Of a stretch of DNA of 37,035 nucleotides, positions 1 to 9,211 are shown piece by piece. The notes under the pieces were generated by a model. That model was not told the DNA's origin. It saw only the letters and a program-made list of their open reading frames with translations, and did no database searches. Position numbers and translations under genes: made by a program. The stretch comes from a bacterium. Lineage in GTDB: Bacteria > Bacillota_I > Bacilli_A > RF39 > UBA660. The stretch lies in NCBI GenBank assembly GCA_030531425.1, contig JAUNNO010000007.1:1-37035 (forward strand), in the 5' to 3' direction. The stretch's first letter is position 1. Every line of letters starts with the position of its first letter.

Positions 1-984
1 ATCATTAATATTGTTATCACTATCTAACTTATTAAAATATTCATTTAAATTATTTAAATCAACTTTTAATTGTTTTATATCTTCATGTAATAAAGAGTTT
101 TCATCATTATATAAATAATTTTTTATTTCTTTTGTTAAAGATAATATTTGTTTACCTATATCAGTTCTTTTAATAGAATTATAATTCATTTTATTACTAC
201 TATAATTTTTATTACTTCTATATTGTTTTAATAATTCTCCTAACCTTAATATATTTTCTTCCGTTTTTATATCGCTTATATTTTTTAATACAAAGTTTTT
301 TTCAGTAGGAAGAAAATATTTTTTTAGATAATCAATATCATCATTTACCTGTGTAAGCATTGGAGAATATATTTTATCTCTCTCAATAGCTAACTGAACT
401 AATCTTTTTAAATAATTCTTTTCATCACTTGATAACATACCTAATCTTCTATAACCAACTTTACCATTTCTATAAATATAATTAGGTTTCTTTTCTATAA
501 ATGCTAAATGAATATGATAATGTTTTGTATTAGTATGAATACTGAAAACATAATCCATATCTTTAATATTTTTAAATCCACAATACTTTAAGAACTTTGG
601 CATTACTTCTGTTGCAATTCTTTTTTCTAAATTATCAAAACTAATATTTTGATCTATGAAATCATTATTGAAAGAAATAATACCTTTCCATAGATTAGAG
701 TTCTTAATATATTTTTTATAATTATTTTTTCTTTTTTCTATTTCTTCTTTTGTTGCAACACTACCATCTTCCAATATTAAATTATAATCTTCATCTCTTG
801 TATGTCCCTGATAATAATCAAATAATCTTACAACACTTTTTTTTGGATTAGAAAAATAATCAAACATATCAGACACATCTTTACTTCTATTACTTTCATA
901 AGTAGTTCCATATTGTTTATTAGATTTATTTTTTAATCCTAGCAAATACTCACAAGCAAAAATAACATTAGGACTTTTACTCAT
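1..984 (-). CDS. MobL/MobP-type conjugative relaxase, 3' end cut by window
   Basis: DNA-nicking relaxase that would start conjugative transfer at oriT. The reading frame is open from the ATG at 984 to position 1 (328 codons), so only the N-terminal part is seen. Around residues 150-160 there is a His-rich motif (HTNTKHYHIHL) that fits the metal-binding three-His motif of MobP/MobL relaxases; before it come the typical short 'LWKGIISF' strand and an N-terminal segment starting MSKSP. The start overlaps the stop of the preceding gene (977) by 8 bases, which suggests coupled translation. The start is supported by that overlap and not by a strong ribosome site. Family assignment is from motif recognition only. 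Confidence 0.8.
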   Translation of the reverse strand, partial: MSKSPNVIFACEYLLGLKNKSNKQYGTTYESNRSKDVSDMFDYFSNPKKSVVRLFDYYQGHTRDEDYNLILEDGSVATKEEIEKRKNNYKKYIKNSNLWKGIISFNNDFIDQNISFDNLEKRIATEVMPKFLKYCGFKNIKDMDYVFSIHTNTKHYHIHLAFIEKKPNYIYRNGKVGYRRLGMLSSDEKNYLKRLVQLAIERDKIYSPMLTQVNDDIDYLKKYFLPTEKNFVLKNISDIKTEENILRLGELLKQYRSNKNYSSNKMNYNSIKRTDIGKQILSLTKEIKNYLYNDENSLLHEDIKQLKVDLNNLNEYFNKLDSDNNIND

Positions 985-1309
985 TAAACTTATTTATATT
1001 TTTTTGTAATAATTCTTGATATGTTTTTGACTCGCTTGGATTAGCATTTGCTAAATAACCATGATTAACAAAATGTTGTGCTGATATTTGATAATGAACA
1101 TTTTGTTTTTTCTTTATATTATCTAAAACATATAAGCACTCTTTAATATCTTTTGAAATATTTTCTATTTCTGCAAATTCTTTTGGCTTATATATTTCAT
1201 TTCTTAATATAGTCATTACAATATTTCTAATAGTAGTTTTTTGTTCTTTTGATAAATTATATATAGGATAATATATATCATCTTCAAAAGTTAATGTTAA
1301 TCTTTTCAT
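977..1309 (-). CDS. Small mobilisation-operon protein, unknown function
   Basis: A 110-residue basic/acidic mixed protein that I do not recognise. It starts MKRLTLTFEDD, has no membrane segment, and is predicted mostly helical. It sits between the HTH protein (ATGA overlap at 1306-1309) and the relaxase (8-base overlap), so it is translated as part of the mobilisation operon. An accessory role in the relaxosome is an inference from position alone. Confidence 0.7.
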   Translation of the reverse strand: MKRLTLTFEDDIYYPIYNLSKEQKTTIRNIVMTILRNEIYKPKEFAEIENISKDIKECLYVLDNIKKKQNVHYQISAQHFVNHGYLANANPSESKTYQELLQKNINKFNE

Positions 1310-1707
1310 TTATCTTCTTCCAACAACTCACGAATTGCTTTTAAATCTTTGTCCATTTCTTTTAATGATTTACGAGCAATAATTAACTTTTGTTTTTTCT
1401 TTGAAGTATATGTATATTGATTAGTAATTTGAAAATATTCTATTCCAAACATCTCATATTTTTTTAACCAATAACAAATTCTTTTTTGAGGTGTTGTATC
1501 ACTTAATATAGTCATATCAAAACCTTCTTCTTCAAATATTTGTCTTGCAGTTTTCTCTGGATGTGTTAATCTTTCCAAAACTGCTTTATATTTAAAATCA
1601 TTACTATATATAATTTGTGAACGATTTTTTATTGCAACTACATTTGGATTTTCTAAAAGTTTCATTATCTCATAATCATTATAAACTCTAATTCTCGCTA
1701 TCATCAT
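1306..1707 (-). CDS. HTH-domain protein of the mobilisation operon
   Basis: A 133-residue protein with a segment (about residues 34-65, YSNDFKYKAVL...TARQIFEEEGFD) that resembles the first helix-turn-helix of IS3-type transposase OrfA proteins, followed by a lysine-rich tail. No catalytic DDE part is present, so this is a stand-alone DNA-binding protein and not a transposase. The first two codons are both ATG; the GGAG ahead of them fits the second (1704) better. It overlaps the RHH gene upstream and the next gene downstream, so all four mobilisation genes appear coupled. A role in oriT binding is inferred. Confidence 0.7.
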   Translation of the reverse strand: MMIARIRVYNDYEIMKLLENPNVVAIKNRSQIIYSNDFKYKAVLERLTHPEKTARQIFEEEGFDMTILSDTTPQKRICYWLKKYEMFGIEYFQITNQYTYTSKKKQKLIIARKSLKEMDKDLKAIRELLEEDK

Positions 1708-1900
1708 TACACTCCTTTATTAATTTTATATTTTCATTTTTTAAATAATTATCAAACTTTTCAAAGTAAGTTTCTATTCCAAGTTCTAATAAATATTCTT
1801 TCATTTTATTTTCGCTAACATTATTTCTTTTAGCAATTAATTTAATTTTAAAATCTAATCTATCATCAATTCTTAATGTAGAACGAACTGTCTTTTTCAT
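1688..1900 (-). CDS. Ribbon-helix-helix protein, probable relaxosome accessory factor
   Basis: A 70-residue protein whose N-terminal half (TVRSTLRIDDRLDFKIKLIA, then helix SENKMKEYLLEL) has the strand-helix-helix pattern of Arc/CopG/MobC-like DNA-binding proteins. It is the first gene after the inverted-repeat region at 1921-2184 and starts behind a clear GGAGGG ribosome site. In many mobilisable elements the RHH protein binds oriT next to the relaxase operon and also represses it; that role is inferred here from fold and place. Confidence 0.75.
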   Translation of the reverse strand: MKKTVRSTLRIDDRLDFKIKLIAKRNNVSENKMKEYLLELGIETYFEKFDNYLKNENIKLIKECNDDSEN

Positions 1901-1920
1901 TTTCCCTCCTATCTTTTAAT

Positions 1921-2184
1921 TTGTTTACTACACCAAACATATTTTAAAACTACCATTATCAACTGAATATTAATGTATATTAACAATGGGCATAAGAGAA
2001 ATGACACCATTTTACACTTAAACCCTTATAAAATGGGCTTTAATTGTGGTGTCTTAATTTTGGAACTTTCCAAAATTGGTGCTTTTTTCTATTTTGTTTG
2101 GTGTAGTAAATTATATTTTTCCTATATTTAAAGGTTATTTTAGCAATTAAAAATACACCAATTTAAAATATGTTTGGTGTAGTT
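1921..2184. other. Candidate oriT / operator region with nested inverted repeats
   Basis: This gene-free stretch lies directly upstream of the RHH-HTH-relaxase operon. A 22-base sequence at 1927-1948 recurs as its exact reverse complement at 2162-2183; a third, shorter copy (GTTTGGTGTAGTAAA) lies near 2098-2112. Between them are gacacca (2003-2009) against tggtgtc (2047-2053), ccatttta (2007-2014) against taaaatgg (2029-2036), and a perfect 10+2+10 palindrome at 2056-2077. Such a nest next to a relaxase operon is the usual look of oriT plus relaxosome binding sites. The nick site cannot be named from the sequence alone. Confidence 0.55.
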
Positions 2185-2202
2185 CTTAAAATACCCATAT
2201 TT

Positions 2203-3096
2203 CTATGCACCAGTAGGATTATAATTCTCATCATATTCTACTAATAAATCTACAAGTTCCATACCATCTATTAAGTTCCAATCTTTATCGTAAACTTGAA
2301 AATGTAAATGATTACCTGTTGAATATCCTGTTGTTCCTACTTCTGCAACTTCCGTATAATGTCCTACTTCATCTCCAACATTTAGCTTAATACTATGTGG
2401 ATATAAGTGAGCATATAGAACATAATATTTTTCTGCATAATCATCTGAACATTCTATTGTTAGTGAATTACCTGTCCTATTACCACTTTCATCATAAGGA
2501 ATATTTTCTTCTTGTGTTTCTACTTTCTTATATATTTTTCCTTTACAAACTGAATATACTTTTGTTTGAGCAGGAAGAGCAAAATCCCAACCACTATGTC
2601 TATTACTTTCGCCATAAATAATCCTTTCTTCATTAAAGAAACTTGTTATTGTATAACTATTATTTAATGGAAAATTAAAATACTGATTAGTGGAATTAAT
2701 AAAATCTTTATTTTCATTTATACTTGATTCTTCACAAGCAGTCATATTTTTTAATTTATCTTCTTTACAAACACTTTCAATATCTCTCATTTTTTTAGTA
2801 TCAGGATTAACATTTAATTTATATATCTCATCAAAAGATAATGTATCATTTTCTAAATAGAAATATAATATTCTTGCAAGAGATACATATCCATCTTTGA
2901 TATTATTATTTAAAGCACTTTTATATTCATCAGCATATTCTGCATTGTCATCAATCGTAGAAACTGTTATTTTTGCTCCAAAGAAATTAAATAACATTAA
3001 TACACAGATTATAATAATAACAAAAAAAGAAGTTGTCAGTATGCTACTTGAAAATATTATTTTAAGGAGTTTATTTCCTTTTTTCTTTTCAAACAT
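2203..3096 (-). CDS. Membrane-anchored M23 peptidoglycan peptidase of the conjugation machine
   Basis: Cleaves peptidoglycan locally so that the transfer channel can cross the wall. One membrane segment lies near residues 12-40, then about 100 linker residues, then an M23 (LytM) domain: HSGWD near residue 167, a middle His in the YVLYAHL segment near 230, and HLHF near 263. All four zinc/catalytic positions of the family are present. I chose the ATG at 3096, not the in-frame TTG just before it, because the previous small gene stops with TGA sharing one base with this ATG. It lies in the secretion-gene operon after VirB4 and the OB-fold protein, where VirB1-type hydrolases are found in Gram-positive systems. 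Confidence 0.88.
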   Translation of the reverse strand: MFEKKKGNKLLKIIFSSSILTTSFFVIIIICVLMLFNFFGAKITVSTIDDNAEYADEYKSALNNNIKDGYVSLARILYFYLENDTLSFDEIYKLNVNPDTKKMRDIESVCKEDKLKNMTACEESSINENKDFINSTNQYFNFPLNNSYTITSFFNEERIIYGESNRHSGWDFALPAQTKVYSVCKGKIYKKVETQEENIPYDESGNRTGNSLTIECSDDYAEKYYVLYAHLYPHSIKLNVGDEVGHYTEVAEVGTTGYSTGNHLHFQVYDKDWNLIDGMELVDLLVEYDENYNPTGA

Positions 3097-3257
3097 CAAT
3101 ATTTCTCTATATTATCATAGAAAATATTTTTACCATTACTAACAACTTTTTTTAATATCTTTTCAGGAATTAGCGATAATAAAAAAAACATAAATGCTTC
3201 ATTTGGATCATCTAATTCTTCTTCAAACATATCTTTAAAAATCTCTAATGTTGTCAT
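3096..3257 (-). CDS. 53-residue protein of the conjugation operon, unknown
   Basis: A short acidic protein beginning MTTLEIFKDMFEEELDDP and ending NIFYDNIEKY, with a hydrophobic middle (FMFFLLSLIP). It is tightly packed: its ATG shares one base with the stop of the upstream OB-fold gene and its TGA shares one base with the ATG of the M23 gene. This exact packing at both ends is the main reason to call it real. I do not recognise a family. Confidence 0.65.
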   Translation of the reverse strand: MTTLEIFKDMFEEELDDPNEAFMFFLLSLIPEKILKKVVSNGKNIFYDNIEKY

Positions 3258-4111
3258 TACCTCTGTGCCTCTCTATCCATATTACGATTTAATATTTCTA
3301 AATCATAACAATTTATTACTGATTGACTTTGTTTATTTCTATCTGTATATGAACTTAATTGTCCTGTTATTCCTACTTTGTCGCCTTCATTTATTTTACT
3401 TGCAAATTCATTAAAAACATTACCCTCAAGCATAACAGAGATAATATTTTTTTTAACTTTACCATTGTATTCATAATTTTGTTCTAACTCTATGAACTCG
3501 GCTTTTAATCCATCTTTTTTAGTAAATTCTTTTCCAATCTTTTTAAGATTACCATCTATCTGAACATAATTTTTATTAAGTTCTATTTCTTGTTCTTCTT
3601 TTTCTTCAAGTATTTTTACAACATCTGCTTGTTCTTTTTGTTTAATATTAAAACATTTATTAAAGACATCTTTATATGGTATTTCTTCTACATCTTCTAA
3701 AAACTTATGATACTTACTACTTTGATTTATAAAATCTCTACAAGAATCAAAATTACTTTTGCTACCACAAGTTATGTATGTAAGTTCTTTACCTGTATCA
3801 AATAGTTCATTATTTAATTTTACATATCTATCTTTATCTGCATTATATATGCAAATAACATTTCCATCTTCACAAAATGAAATTGAGCCATATTTGCAAT
3901 TACCTAATTCACTTTCTAGCAAATTATCAAAGTTTATAAACTCATCTTGATTTTTATCTGATATAGGTTTTAAGTAATTACCATCTGGTGTTGCAATAAC
4001 ACTTTTTGAATAACCATTGATAGATAAATTATTAACTCTATCATATTCTGGACTTTTATATTTATTTACAAAATCAACAATCTTATTGAATAATTTATCT
4101 TTTATACTCAT
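3257..4111 (-). CDS. Conjugation-operon protein with C-terminal OB-fold (SSB-like) domain
   Basis: 284 residues. The N-terminal ~170 residues are not recognised and hold several Cys. The C-terminal ~110 residues (from about residue 175) end in a segment (FASKINEGDKVGITGQLSSYTD...) that has the strand pattern of single-stranded DNA-binding OB folds, where 'GD.V.I.G.L' precedes the last strands. It overlaps VirB4 by the ATGA of 4108-4111. A role in handling the transferred strand or in holding it near the channel is an inference; the domain may also bind something else. Confidence 0.65.
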   Translation of the reverse strand: MSIKDKLFNKIVDFVNKYKSPEYDRVNNLSINGYSKSVIATPDGNYLKPISDKNQDEFINFDNLLESELGNCKYGSISFCEDGNVICIYNADKDRYVKLNNELFDTGKELTYITCGSKSNFDSCRDFINQSSKYHKFLEDVEEIPYKDVFNKCFNIKQKEQADVVKILEEKEEQEIELNKNYVQIDGNLKKIGKEFTKKDGLKAEFIELEQNYEYNGKVKKNIISVMLEGNVFNEFASKINEGDKVGITGQLSSYTDRNKQSQSVINCYDLEILNRNMDREAQR

Positions 4112-6615
4112 GATAATTTATCTCCCATTAACTCTACTTCATTAGGTATAGCAGTAATGTGTGTCCTAATTCTTAGGTTATTAGATACAGTCAGTAAGAA
4201 ATCACCTTTGGTAGCTTTAAGTAAAAAATCTTGTTGAGTTTCTGTTAAAGGATTTTCATAAAATAGATTTAAATATGTATTTAAATCATCACCTTTAAGC
4301 ATTCCAACTAATTGATACTGACAATTATTAAATATTGCTGTCGCACTTCTTACTGACTCATTATCTCCAATAAAGTCATGTATGCTTTGAGTAGCAGGCA
4401 TAAAATTACCATAATATTTTCTTATTCTTCTTGCTAATTGTTCAAATGATAACATAACATCACTATCAGTATTTTTTAAATATAAGTGCATTTCATCTAC
4501 TACTATTGATAGATAATGTAAATCTTCTTTTGATGTATATTTTTCATTTTCAATTTGATTTGCTACCACTATATTATTTAAGTAAGATAATAAATTAACT
4601 AACTGAGTAGTAGTTATTCTAGGATTTTTTGAATACAATAAATCCTTAATATTAAAAGCAATTAAATTATTATTTAAGTTTACTGATGTATATCCATTGA
4701 ATAACATATTATCAATTCCTACATTAAATCTATCTAATAATATTTCTACTTTATCAATTATTTTTAATTTTTCTTCATTAGTAATTAACTTTTTATAATC
4801 AGGAAGATAAGCAATTAAATCACTAAAAGTAGGATAATCAGTATTAGAAAATTTTTCTAATGTAGATATTTCAGTTTTTTGAGTAATACCAAAAACACGA
4901 TATAAGTGTTCTATCATATCTATTAATACAACTACTTCTGCTTCTTTAATATCTTCAAATGCACATTTAATAAATGTTTCTAATGATGCTAAATGTTTTG
5001 CTAGAGGACATTCACTATGATTAATTCTTTCAACAAATTTGTCAGTCCTTTCTTCTTGATCTGATGGTAAATATCTTACTTGTAATGGATTAATTATTCC
5101 ACCACTAGTAGAATATAAATCTATATACTCGCCATTATTTCTATCAACTAATTTTTTATATTCACCCTCTGCATCAAAAATAAAAACTCTATTTCCTCTT
5201 GCAAGTTCATTTACAATTAATTTTTTTAATGTAAAACTTTTACCACCACCACTAGAAGCTATAATAGCAAGATTACTTGATATTCTTTCATCAGTTTGTT
5301 TAAACATATCAAAGAATAACGGAAGTTCAGTATGAGTATCTCTTCCTAACATATAACCTTTTTCATCATTAAAATATGAAATAGTAAACGGAAAAGATGC
5401 TGCTAATGTAACGGTCGGCATATAGATATCATAATCTTCTAACATCATAGGATTTATATCAAATGCTTGCCAACTTTCATATTGTCTTAATCTCGGTATT
5501 TCTAATTTAATTTTATTTACCATTGCAATATTTTTCATTTCCTTAATCTTTTCTTCTCGTTCTTCTTTTGTTCCACATACAACTGCTATGACATTAATTT
5601 CTTTTAATTTTTCATCACCATTTTTTAATTGATTCATTAATTCTTGCATATTCTCTTTATCAGCATCCATCTTGGTTGCCATAGATAATTTTCTTGTTGT
5701 AAGTCTTTCAGATAATAATGTTTCATAATTACTATCTATACTTCTAATAGCATTTTCAGTATTAACTGAATCTTTCATGTGAATACAAAATCTTGTATTA
5801 GGAGTATTAAATAATTCTTCTAAAAACAATTCATCTACAAATGGTGGAATATTTTTTATTGCAACAATTTGTATTTCTTCATCATCTAATCTTATTGAAC
5901 TCATATTTTCCCTAATATAAAAAGGTGCAATCAATTCTATTAAATCGCACCATAATAATTGTTCTAAATCAGCACTAGACATATATAAGTTAATTAAAAA
6001 CTGATATACTTCTAATTTATTATTTATTTCTTTTATATTTAATTTTGGAGTCATATTATAACAATGTATCTTAATATCTTCGGCTTGATGTAAAATTAAT
6101 TTATCATTATTTGATACTAATACAAAGTAATACATACTAGTAGTGCTTAATTTATCACTTTCTAGTTCTAGTATTTTTTCATACTTTTCAGTTAAAAAAT
6201 TAACTTTATGAGGATCATCTTTATATTTCTCAATTAATCTTAAATAATTATCTTTATTTGAATTTAAATCAAGCATATCATCTAATTTATACATTCTTAA
6301 ATCTAAATTTTTAATTTGAAATAAATACTTTAATTGCTCAAAAAAGTTTCGTTTCTGAATATTACTTGCAAGAGATAAATCAAGAGCATCTATTGCAAAA
6401 ACTTTTGCATAATAACCATTTTTCAATGTAATTAATCCATCTTCTTTTACATAATCAAGACTTATAAAACTTTGAGCATTTTTTACTTTATCATCTAATA
6501 TTCTTTTATTAATATATTTATTAGATACTTTATTTTTTATTTTTTTATTTTTATAATTCATTAATAATTTATCTTGTTTTTGTTTTAATTTTATATCTTT
6601 ATTATTTGATTCCAA
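4108..6615 (-). CDS. VirB4/TraE-type conjugation ATPase
   Basis: Cytoplasmic ATPase that powers pilus/channel assembly and substrate transfer in type IV secretion. At 835 residues it has normal VirB4 length. Walker A is SSGGGKS at about residues 454-460; Walker B is the IVVDEMH stretch near residue 690; the ARRIRKYYG segment following it is typical of the family. The start appears to be TTG at 6615, with GGTGA seven bases ahead and inside the end of the PrgI-like gene; the next ATG (residue 19) has no ribosome site. It sits between the VirB3-like gene and the OB-fold gene, as in other Gram-positive elements. Confidence 0.93.
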   Translation of the reverse strand: MESNNKDIKLKQKQDKLLMNYKNKKIKNKVSNKYINKRILDDKVKNAQSFISLDYVKEDGLITLKNGYYAKVFAIDALDLSLASNIQKRNFFEQLKYLFQIKNLDLRMYKLDDMLDLNSNKDNYLRLIEKYKDDPHKVNFLTEKYEKILELESDKLSTTSMYYFVLVSNNDKLILHQAEDIKIHCYNMTPKLNIKEINNKLEVYQFLINLYMSSADLEQLLWCDLIELIAPFYIRENMSSIRLDDEEIQIVAIKNIPPFVDELFLEELFNTPNTRFCIHMKDSVNTENAIRSIDSNYETLLSERLTTRKLSMATKMDADKENMQELMNQLKNGDEKLKEINVIAVVCGTKEEREEKIKEMKNIAMVNKIKLEIPRLRQYESWQAFDINPMMLEDYDIYMPTVTLAASFPFTISYFNDEKGYMLGRDTHTELPLFFDMFKQTDERISSNLAIIASSGGGKSFTLKKLIVNELARGNRVFIFDAEGEYKKLVDRNNGEYIDLYSTSGGIINPLQVRYLPSDQEERTDKFVERINHSECPLAKHLASLETFIKCAFEDIKEAEVVVLIDMIEHLYRVFGITQKTEISTLEKFSNTDYPTFSDLIAYLPDYKKLITNEEKLKIIDKVEILLDRFNVGIDNMLFNGYTSVNLNNNLIAFNIKDLLYSKNPRITTTQLVNLLSYLNNIVVANQIENEKYTSKEDLHYLSIVVDEMHLYLKNTDSDVMLSFEQLARRIRKYYGNFMPATQSIHDFIGDNESVRSATAIFNNCQYQLVGMLKGDDLNTYLNLFYENPLTETQQDFLLKATKGDFLLTVSNNLRIRTHITAIPNEVELMGDKLS

Positions 6616-6910
6616 GTTTATTCACCATTCCTTTCTGCAATTTTTCTTTTGAATATACATAAGTTCTTTTCCTAATTATAAAAATAAATATAAGGACTAT
6701 AACTTTATACATACGATTTTTTTTACTAACACTAATAGGTAAAAGCATAAATATTCCTATCATTAAAAATACTAATGCTTCAATTTTTAAAGGAGTGAAA
6801 GCAAATAAAACTACAAAAGTAAATAAAATAGGAAAACCAATTAAAACATCATTAACTTCAATACCTTTAAAGCCAAGATTTCTTTTTAATGAATCTACTA
6901 CTATATACAT
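6602..6910 (-). CDS. PrgI/VirB3-like membrane protein
   Basis: 102 residues with two adjacent hydrophobic segments (about residues 25-60 and 70-84) and short charged ends. This size, the two-helix form and the position directly before VirB4 match PrgI/TcpE/VirB3-like proteins, which bind VirB4 to the membrane. It starts behind GGAGGAA and overlaps the VirB4 start by 14 bases. The family is inferred from topology and order more than from sequence identity. Confidence 0.75.
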   Translation of the reverse strand: MYIVVDSLKRNLGFKGIEVNDVLIGFPILFTFVVLFAFTPLKIEALVFLMIGIFMLLPISVSKKNRMYKVIVLIFIFIIRKRTYVYSKEKLQKGMVNKLGIK

Positions 6911-6923
6911 ATATCTTTCCTCC

Positions 6924-8321
6924 TTACATTATTTTACTCTTTCGCCTATAATAAGAAGCATTATAACTTGCTCGTGGTGCAACCGATCTTACAGCATTAG
7001 TTAAAGTGCTTGCTCCGACATTCATCATCATGTCACTTGCACTAAAACTTGAACTTTTTGTTCTACTTTTATTAAAACCTCTTTGCCCACTTGCATACAT
7101 TCTACTTCCTAAATCAGATGCCATTCTCTGCATACGATTAGGTGTTGCTCCACTTGAAGAATCTACTGCACCAAGTGATCCAAGTGCAAGACCACCTTTT
7201 GTTAAAGCAGTATTTTTTGCAAAACTTGTTGCCTTTACACCTGCACCTGTTGCAAGTAAACCACCACCAATAGCAGAAGCTCCTCCTACGATAGCACCTG
7301 CCTTTGCTAGTTTTCCATAACCTGCCAAAGACATTAAATGTTCTCTTCCAGAGTTAGCACTTACATTACTTCCTATAAAGCGATTTACTACTTGACTACC
7401 TGTTAAAATAAATGTTGCACATCCTAAATATAATAATGCTTTCATTATTAAATCATGAGTATCATTAGTAAAGAATGTTGTAGCATTTACTTCTTGCATT
7501 ACCATTGTAGTTAAATTAATTATTAACATTATTACTGCACTTTGAAGTGCTAATGAAACTAATTGTTCTATTACTGCACTTCTTCTTTGTTTCTGACATA
7601 CACTTGTAGCAAATACTATTGGAGAGATTGTAAACAAAAATAAAAACTCTATTTGCCTACGACCTAACATTATACCTGCAAAAAATAAAGCATATAAGAA
7701 GAAACCACCCACTAATATTGCCATAATCCAATTAATCTCATATTTGTAGTCTTTATCATCAGATAATATTAATTTACTTTTCGTTACATATTTATCTATA
7801 TATTTTTCTTCGCTATTAAACTTACCACTACTTACTAACTCATCTATTGTTTTAGTTTCATTAAACTTATCACTTTTTTCATAATCTGGATTATAAGTAA
7901 TAAACATAGAAAGCATTGTATCACTCATAGTTCCTGCCGAACTTGACTCGTAAATATTACCCGTAAAATTAGATAATTTTATTGAAAAACTAGATACCTG
8001 TGTAAACATAAATGTAGAAAGTAAAATTAAAACTCCACATTTAATTGAATCCATAACAATATTTTTTATTTTTATCTCATCATCAGGATCTAGTATTTTC
8101 ATTACAAATTTCCATATTATAAATAAAGCAAATAATGTTATAGCTATTGCAATAATACCTGTGTATAAGTTTCTAAATATTTGATTATTAGATAAACTAT
8201 CAATAATATCAAAAGAATTAACTTGTTTTATTATTGATAGTAAATTATTCATTAAATCATATATAAAGTGAACTATATACCATAATATAGATTTAAAAAA
8301 ATCAAATACTTTTGTCATCAT
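6924..8321 (-). CDS. VirB6/TrbL-like polytopic membrane protein
   Basis: 465 residues. The first ~320 residues hold about six hydrophobic segments with an extracellular-looking loop (about residues 110-190); the C-terminal ~140 residues are Gly/Ala/Ser-rich and basic, with little predicted structure. This matches VirB6/TrbL-like inner-membrane channel proteins of Gram-positive conjugation systems. It lies between the pilin-like and VirB3-like genes. The Gly/Ala-rich linker makes long, low-value reading frames on the other strand, which are not genes. Confidence 0.85.
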   Translation of the reverse strand: MMTKVFDFFKSILWYIVHFIYDLMNNLLSIIKQVNSFDIIDSLSNNQIFRNLYTGIIAIAITLFALFIIWKFVMKILDPDDEIKIKNIVMDSIKCGVLILLSTFMFTQVSSFSIKLSNFTGNIYESSSAGTMSDTMLSMFITYNPDYEKSDKFNETKTIDELVSSGKFNSEEKYIDKYVTKSKLILSDDKDYKYEINWIMAILVGGFFLYALFFAGIMLGRRQIEFLFLFTISPIVFATSVCQKQRRSAVIEQLVSLALQSAVIMLIINLTTMVMQEVNATTFFTNDTHDLIMKALLYLGCATFILTGSQVVNRFIGSNVSANSGREHLMSLAGYGKLAKAGAIVGGASAIGGGLLATGAGVKATSFAKNTALTKGGLALGSLGAVDSSSGATPNRMQRMASDLGSRMYASGQRGFNKSRTKSSSFSASDMMMNVGASTLTNAVRSVAPRASYNASYYRRKSKIM

Positions 8322-8334
8322 AAGTATCTACCCC

Positions 8335-8616
8335 TTACTTAAACAAACCAATAACTATATTTACTAATGATATTGCTAAAACAATTCCACCTATTCCTAA
8401 AAGTGTTTGAATAATTCTTTGTTTTGCTCTAGGTTTTTGGTCAACATCTACAACGGAATAAACAACAAAACCTATAACAAGAGAAACACCTGCGAGTGCT
8501 ATACCAACTTTTAATGCCCAATCTGTAACCTGTTTAATTGCATTAAGAACTGTGTCAACATTATAATTGCCACCCTCCAACTTTTCAATTGCTAATAATT
8601 GAATATAATTTTTCAT
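8335..8616 (-). CDS. VirB2/TrbC-like pilin or channel subunit
   Basis: 93 residues with two hydrophobic segments (about residues 34-53 and 70-91) joined by a short basic loop (DQKPRAKQR) and preceded by a polar N-terminus. This is the two-helix plan of VirB2/TrbC-like subunits, and the gene is the first of the secretion set. It overlaps the stop of the XRE gene by ATGA at 8613-8616, which suggests that its expression depends on translation of that regulator gene. Confidence 0.75.
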   Translation of the reverse strand: MKNYIQLLAIEKLEGGNYNVDTVLNAIKQVTDWALKVGIALAGVSLVIGFVVYSVVDVDQKPRAKQRIIQTLLGIGGIVLAISLVNIVIGLFK

Positions 8617-9143
8617 TTCTTTTTAACCCTCACTTTCTTTTTTATTTCCTCTTTTCTTTTTCTTTTTAAATCTTCATGAATAATTCTACTTTCTAATAAT
8701 TTAATAATGTATCTATTTGTATCATTTCTATATTCTAATTCTTTTATCTTTTCTAGTAGCATTTCCTTTACTTCTTTATTTTTTAAACAACTTTTAAATA
8801 ACTTAATAATTTTTTCATTATCTGTTATTTCTTTGTTAATATTATCAATAGTATTTGATATATCATCATACTTAATATTTAAATAATATTCTGCTATAAA
8901 TGGATTTAAAGGTGTAATTTTATAACCTAACCCTGCAGAATATAAAAGTTCTTCATAATCTAAATCGGTAATTTTACTTAACCTTTTTAATAATTTTTGA
9001 TTATGATTATAAACTTTATCAGATTCATACTTAATTAATTTACTTTCCTTTATTTTTAATCTTTTAGCAAATTCTTTAGTAGTTAATCCTAATTTTTCTC
9101 TTGTATTTTTTATTTTCTTTCCTAAACTTATATTTTTTTTCAT
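8613..9143 (-). CDS. XRE-family regulator with coiled-coil tail
   Basis: 176 residues. An HTH_XRE domain spans about residues 5-60 (KKIKNTREKLGLTTKEFAKR... ending in LDYEELLYSAG), followed by a Lys/Glu-rich helical part and a very basic C-terminus (KRKRKEEIKKKVRVKKK). I start it at the ATG at 9143, which has GAAAGGAAA ahead of it; the longer frame reads back through a terminator hairpin. It heads the VirB2-VirB6-VirB3-VirB4 cluster and is coupled to it, so it may control the secretion genes. Only 22 bases separate the upstream terminator's T-run from the start. Confidence 0.8.
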   Translation of the reverse strand: MKKNISLGKKIKNTREKLGLTTKEFAKRLKIKESKLIKYESDKVYNHNQKLLKRLSKITDLDYEELLYSAGLGYKITPLNPFIAEYYLNIKYDDISNTIDNINKEITDNEKIIKLFKSCLKNKEVKEMLLEKIKELEYRNDTNRYIIKLLESRIIHEDLKRKRKEEIKKKVRVKKK

Positions 9144-9165
9144 AATCTTTTTCCTTTCAATATAC

Positions 9166-9206
9166 AAAAAAAAGACCCAACACATTAATTTTAAAATATG
9201 TTGGGT
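9166..9206 (-). terminator. Intrinsic terminator between gene 9212 and the XRE/secretion genes
   Basis: Stem acccaaca (9175-9182) pairs with tgttgggt (9199-9206); on the minus strand it is followed by eight T (9173-9166). It lies inside the tra gene line and directly before the XRE gene, so transcription of the secretion genes must either start in the short gap, read through, or be controlled here. Confidence 0.8.
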
Positions 9207-9211
9207 TTCTT

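Noticed and set aside
1306-1707. Insertion-sequence transposase
   Set aside because: Only the OrfA-like HTH part is present, with no DDE domain or terminal repeats, and the gene is coupled within the mobilisation operon.
7006-7320. Plus-strand open frame of 104 codons
   Set aside because: It is the reverse strand of the Gly/Ala-rich tail of the VirB6-like protein, with no ribosome site of its own.
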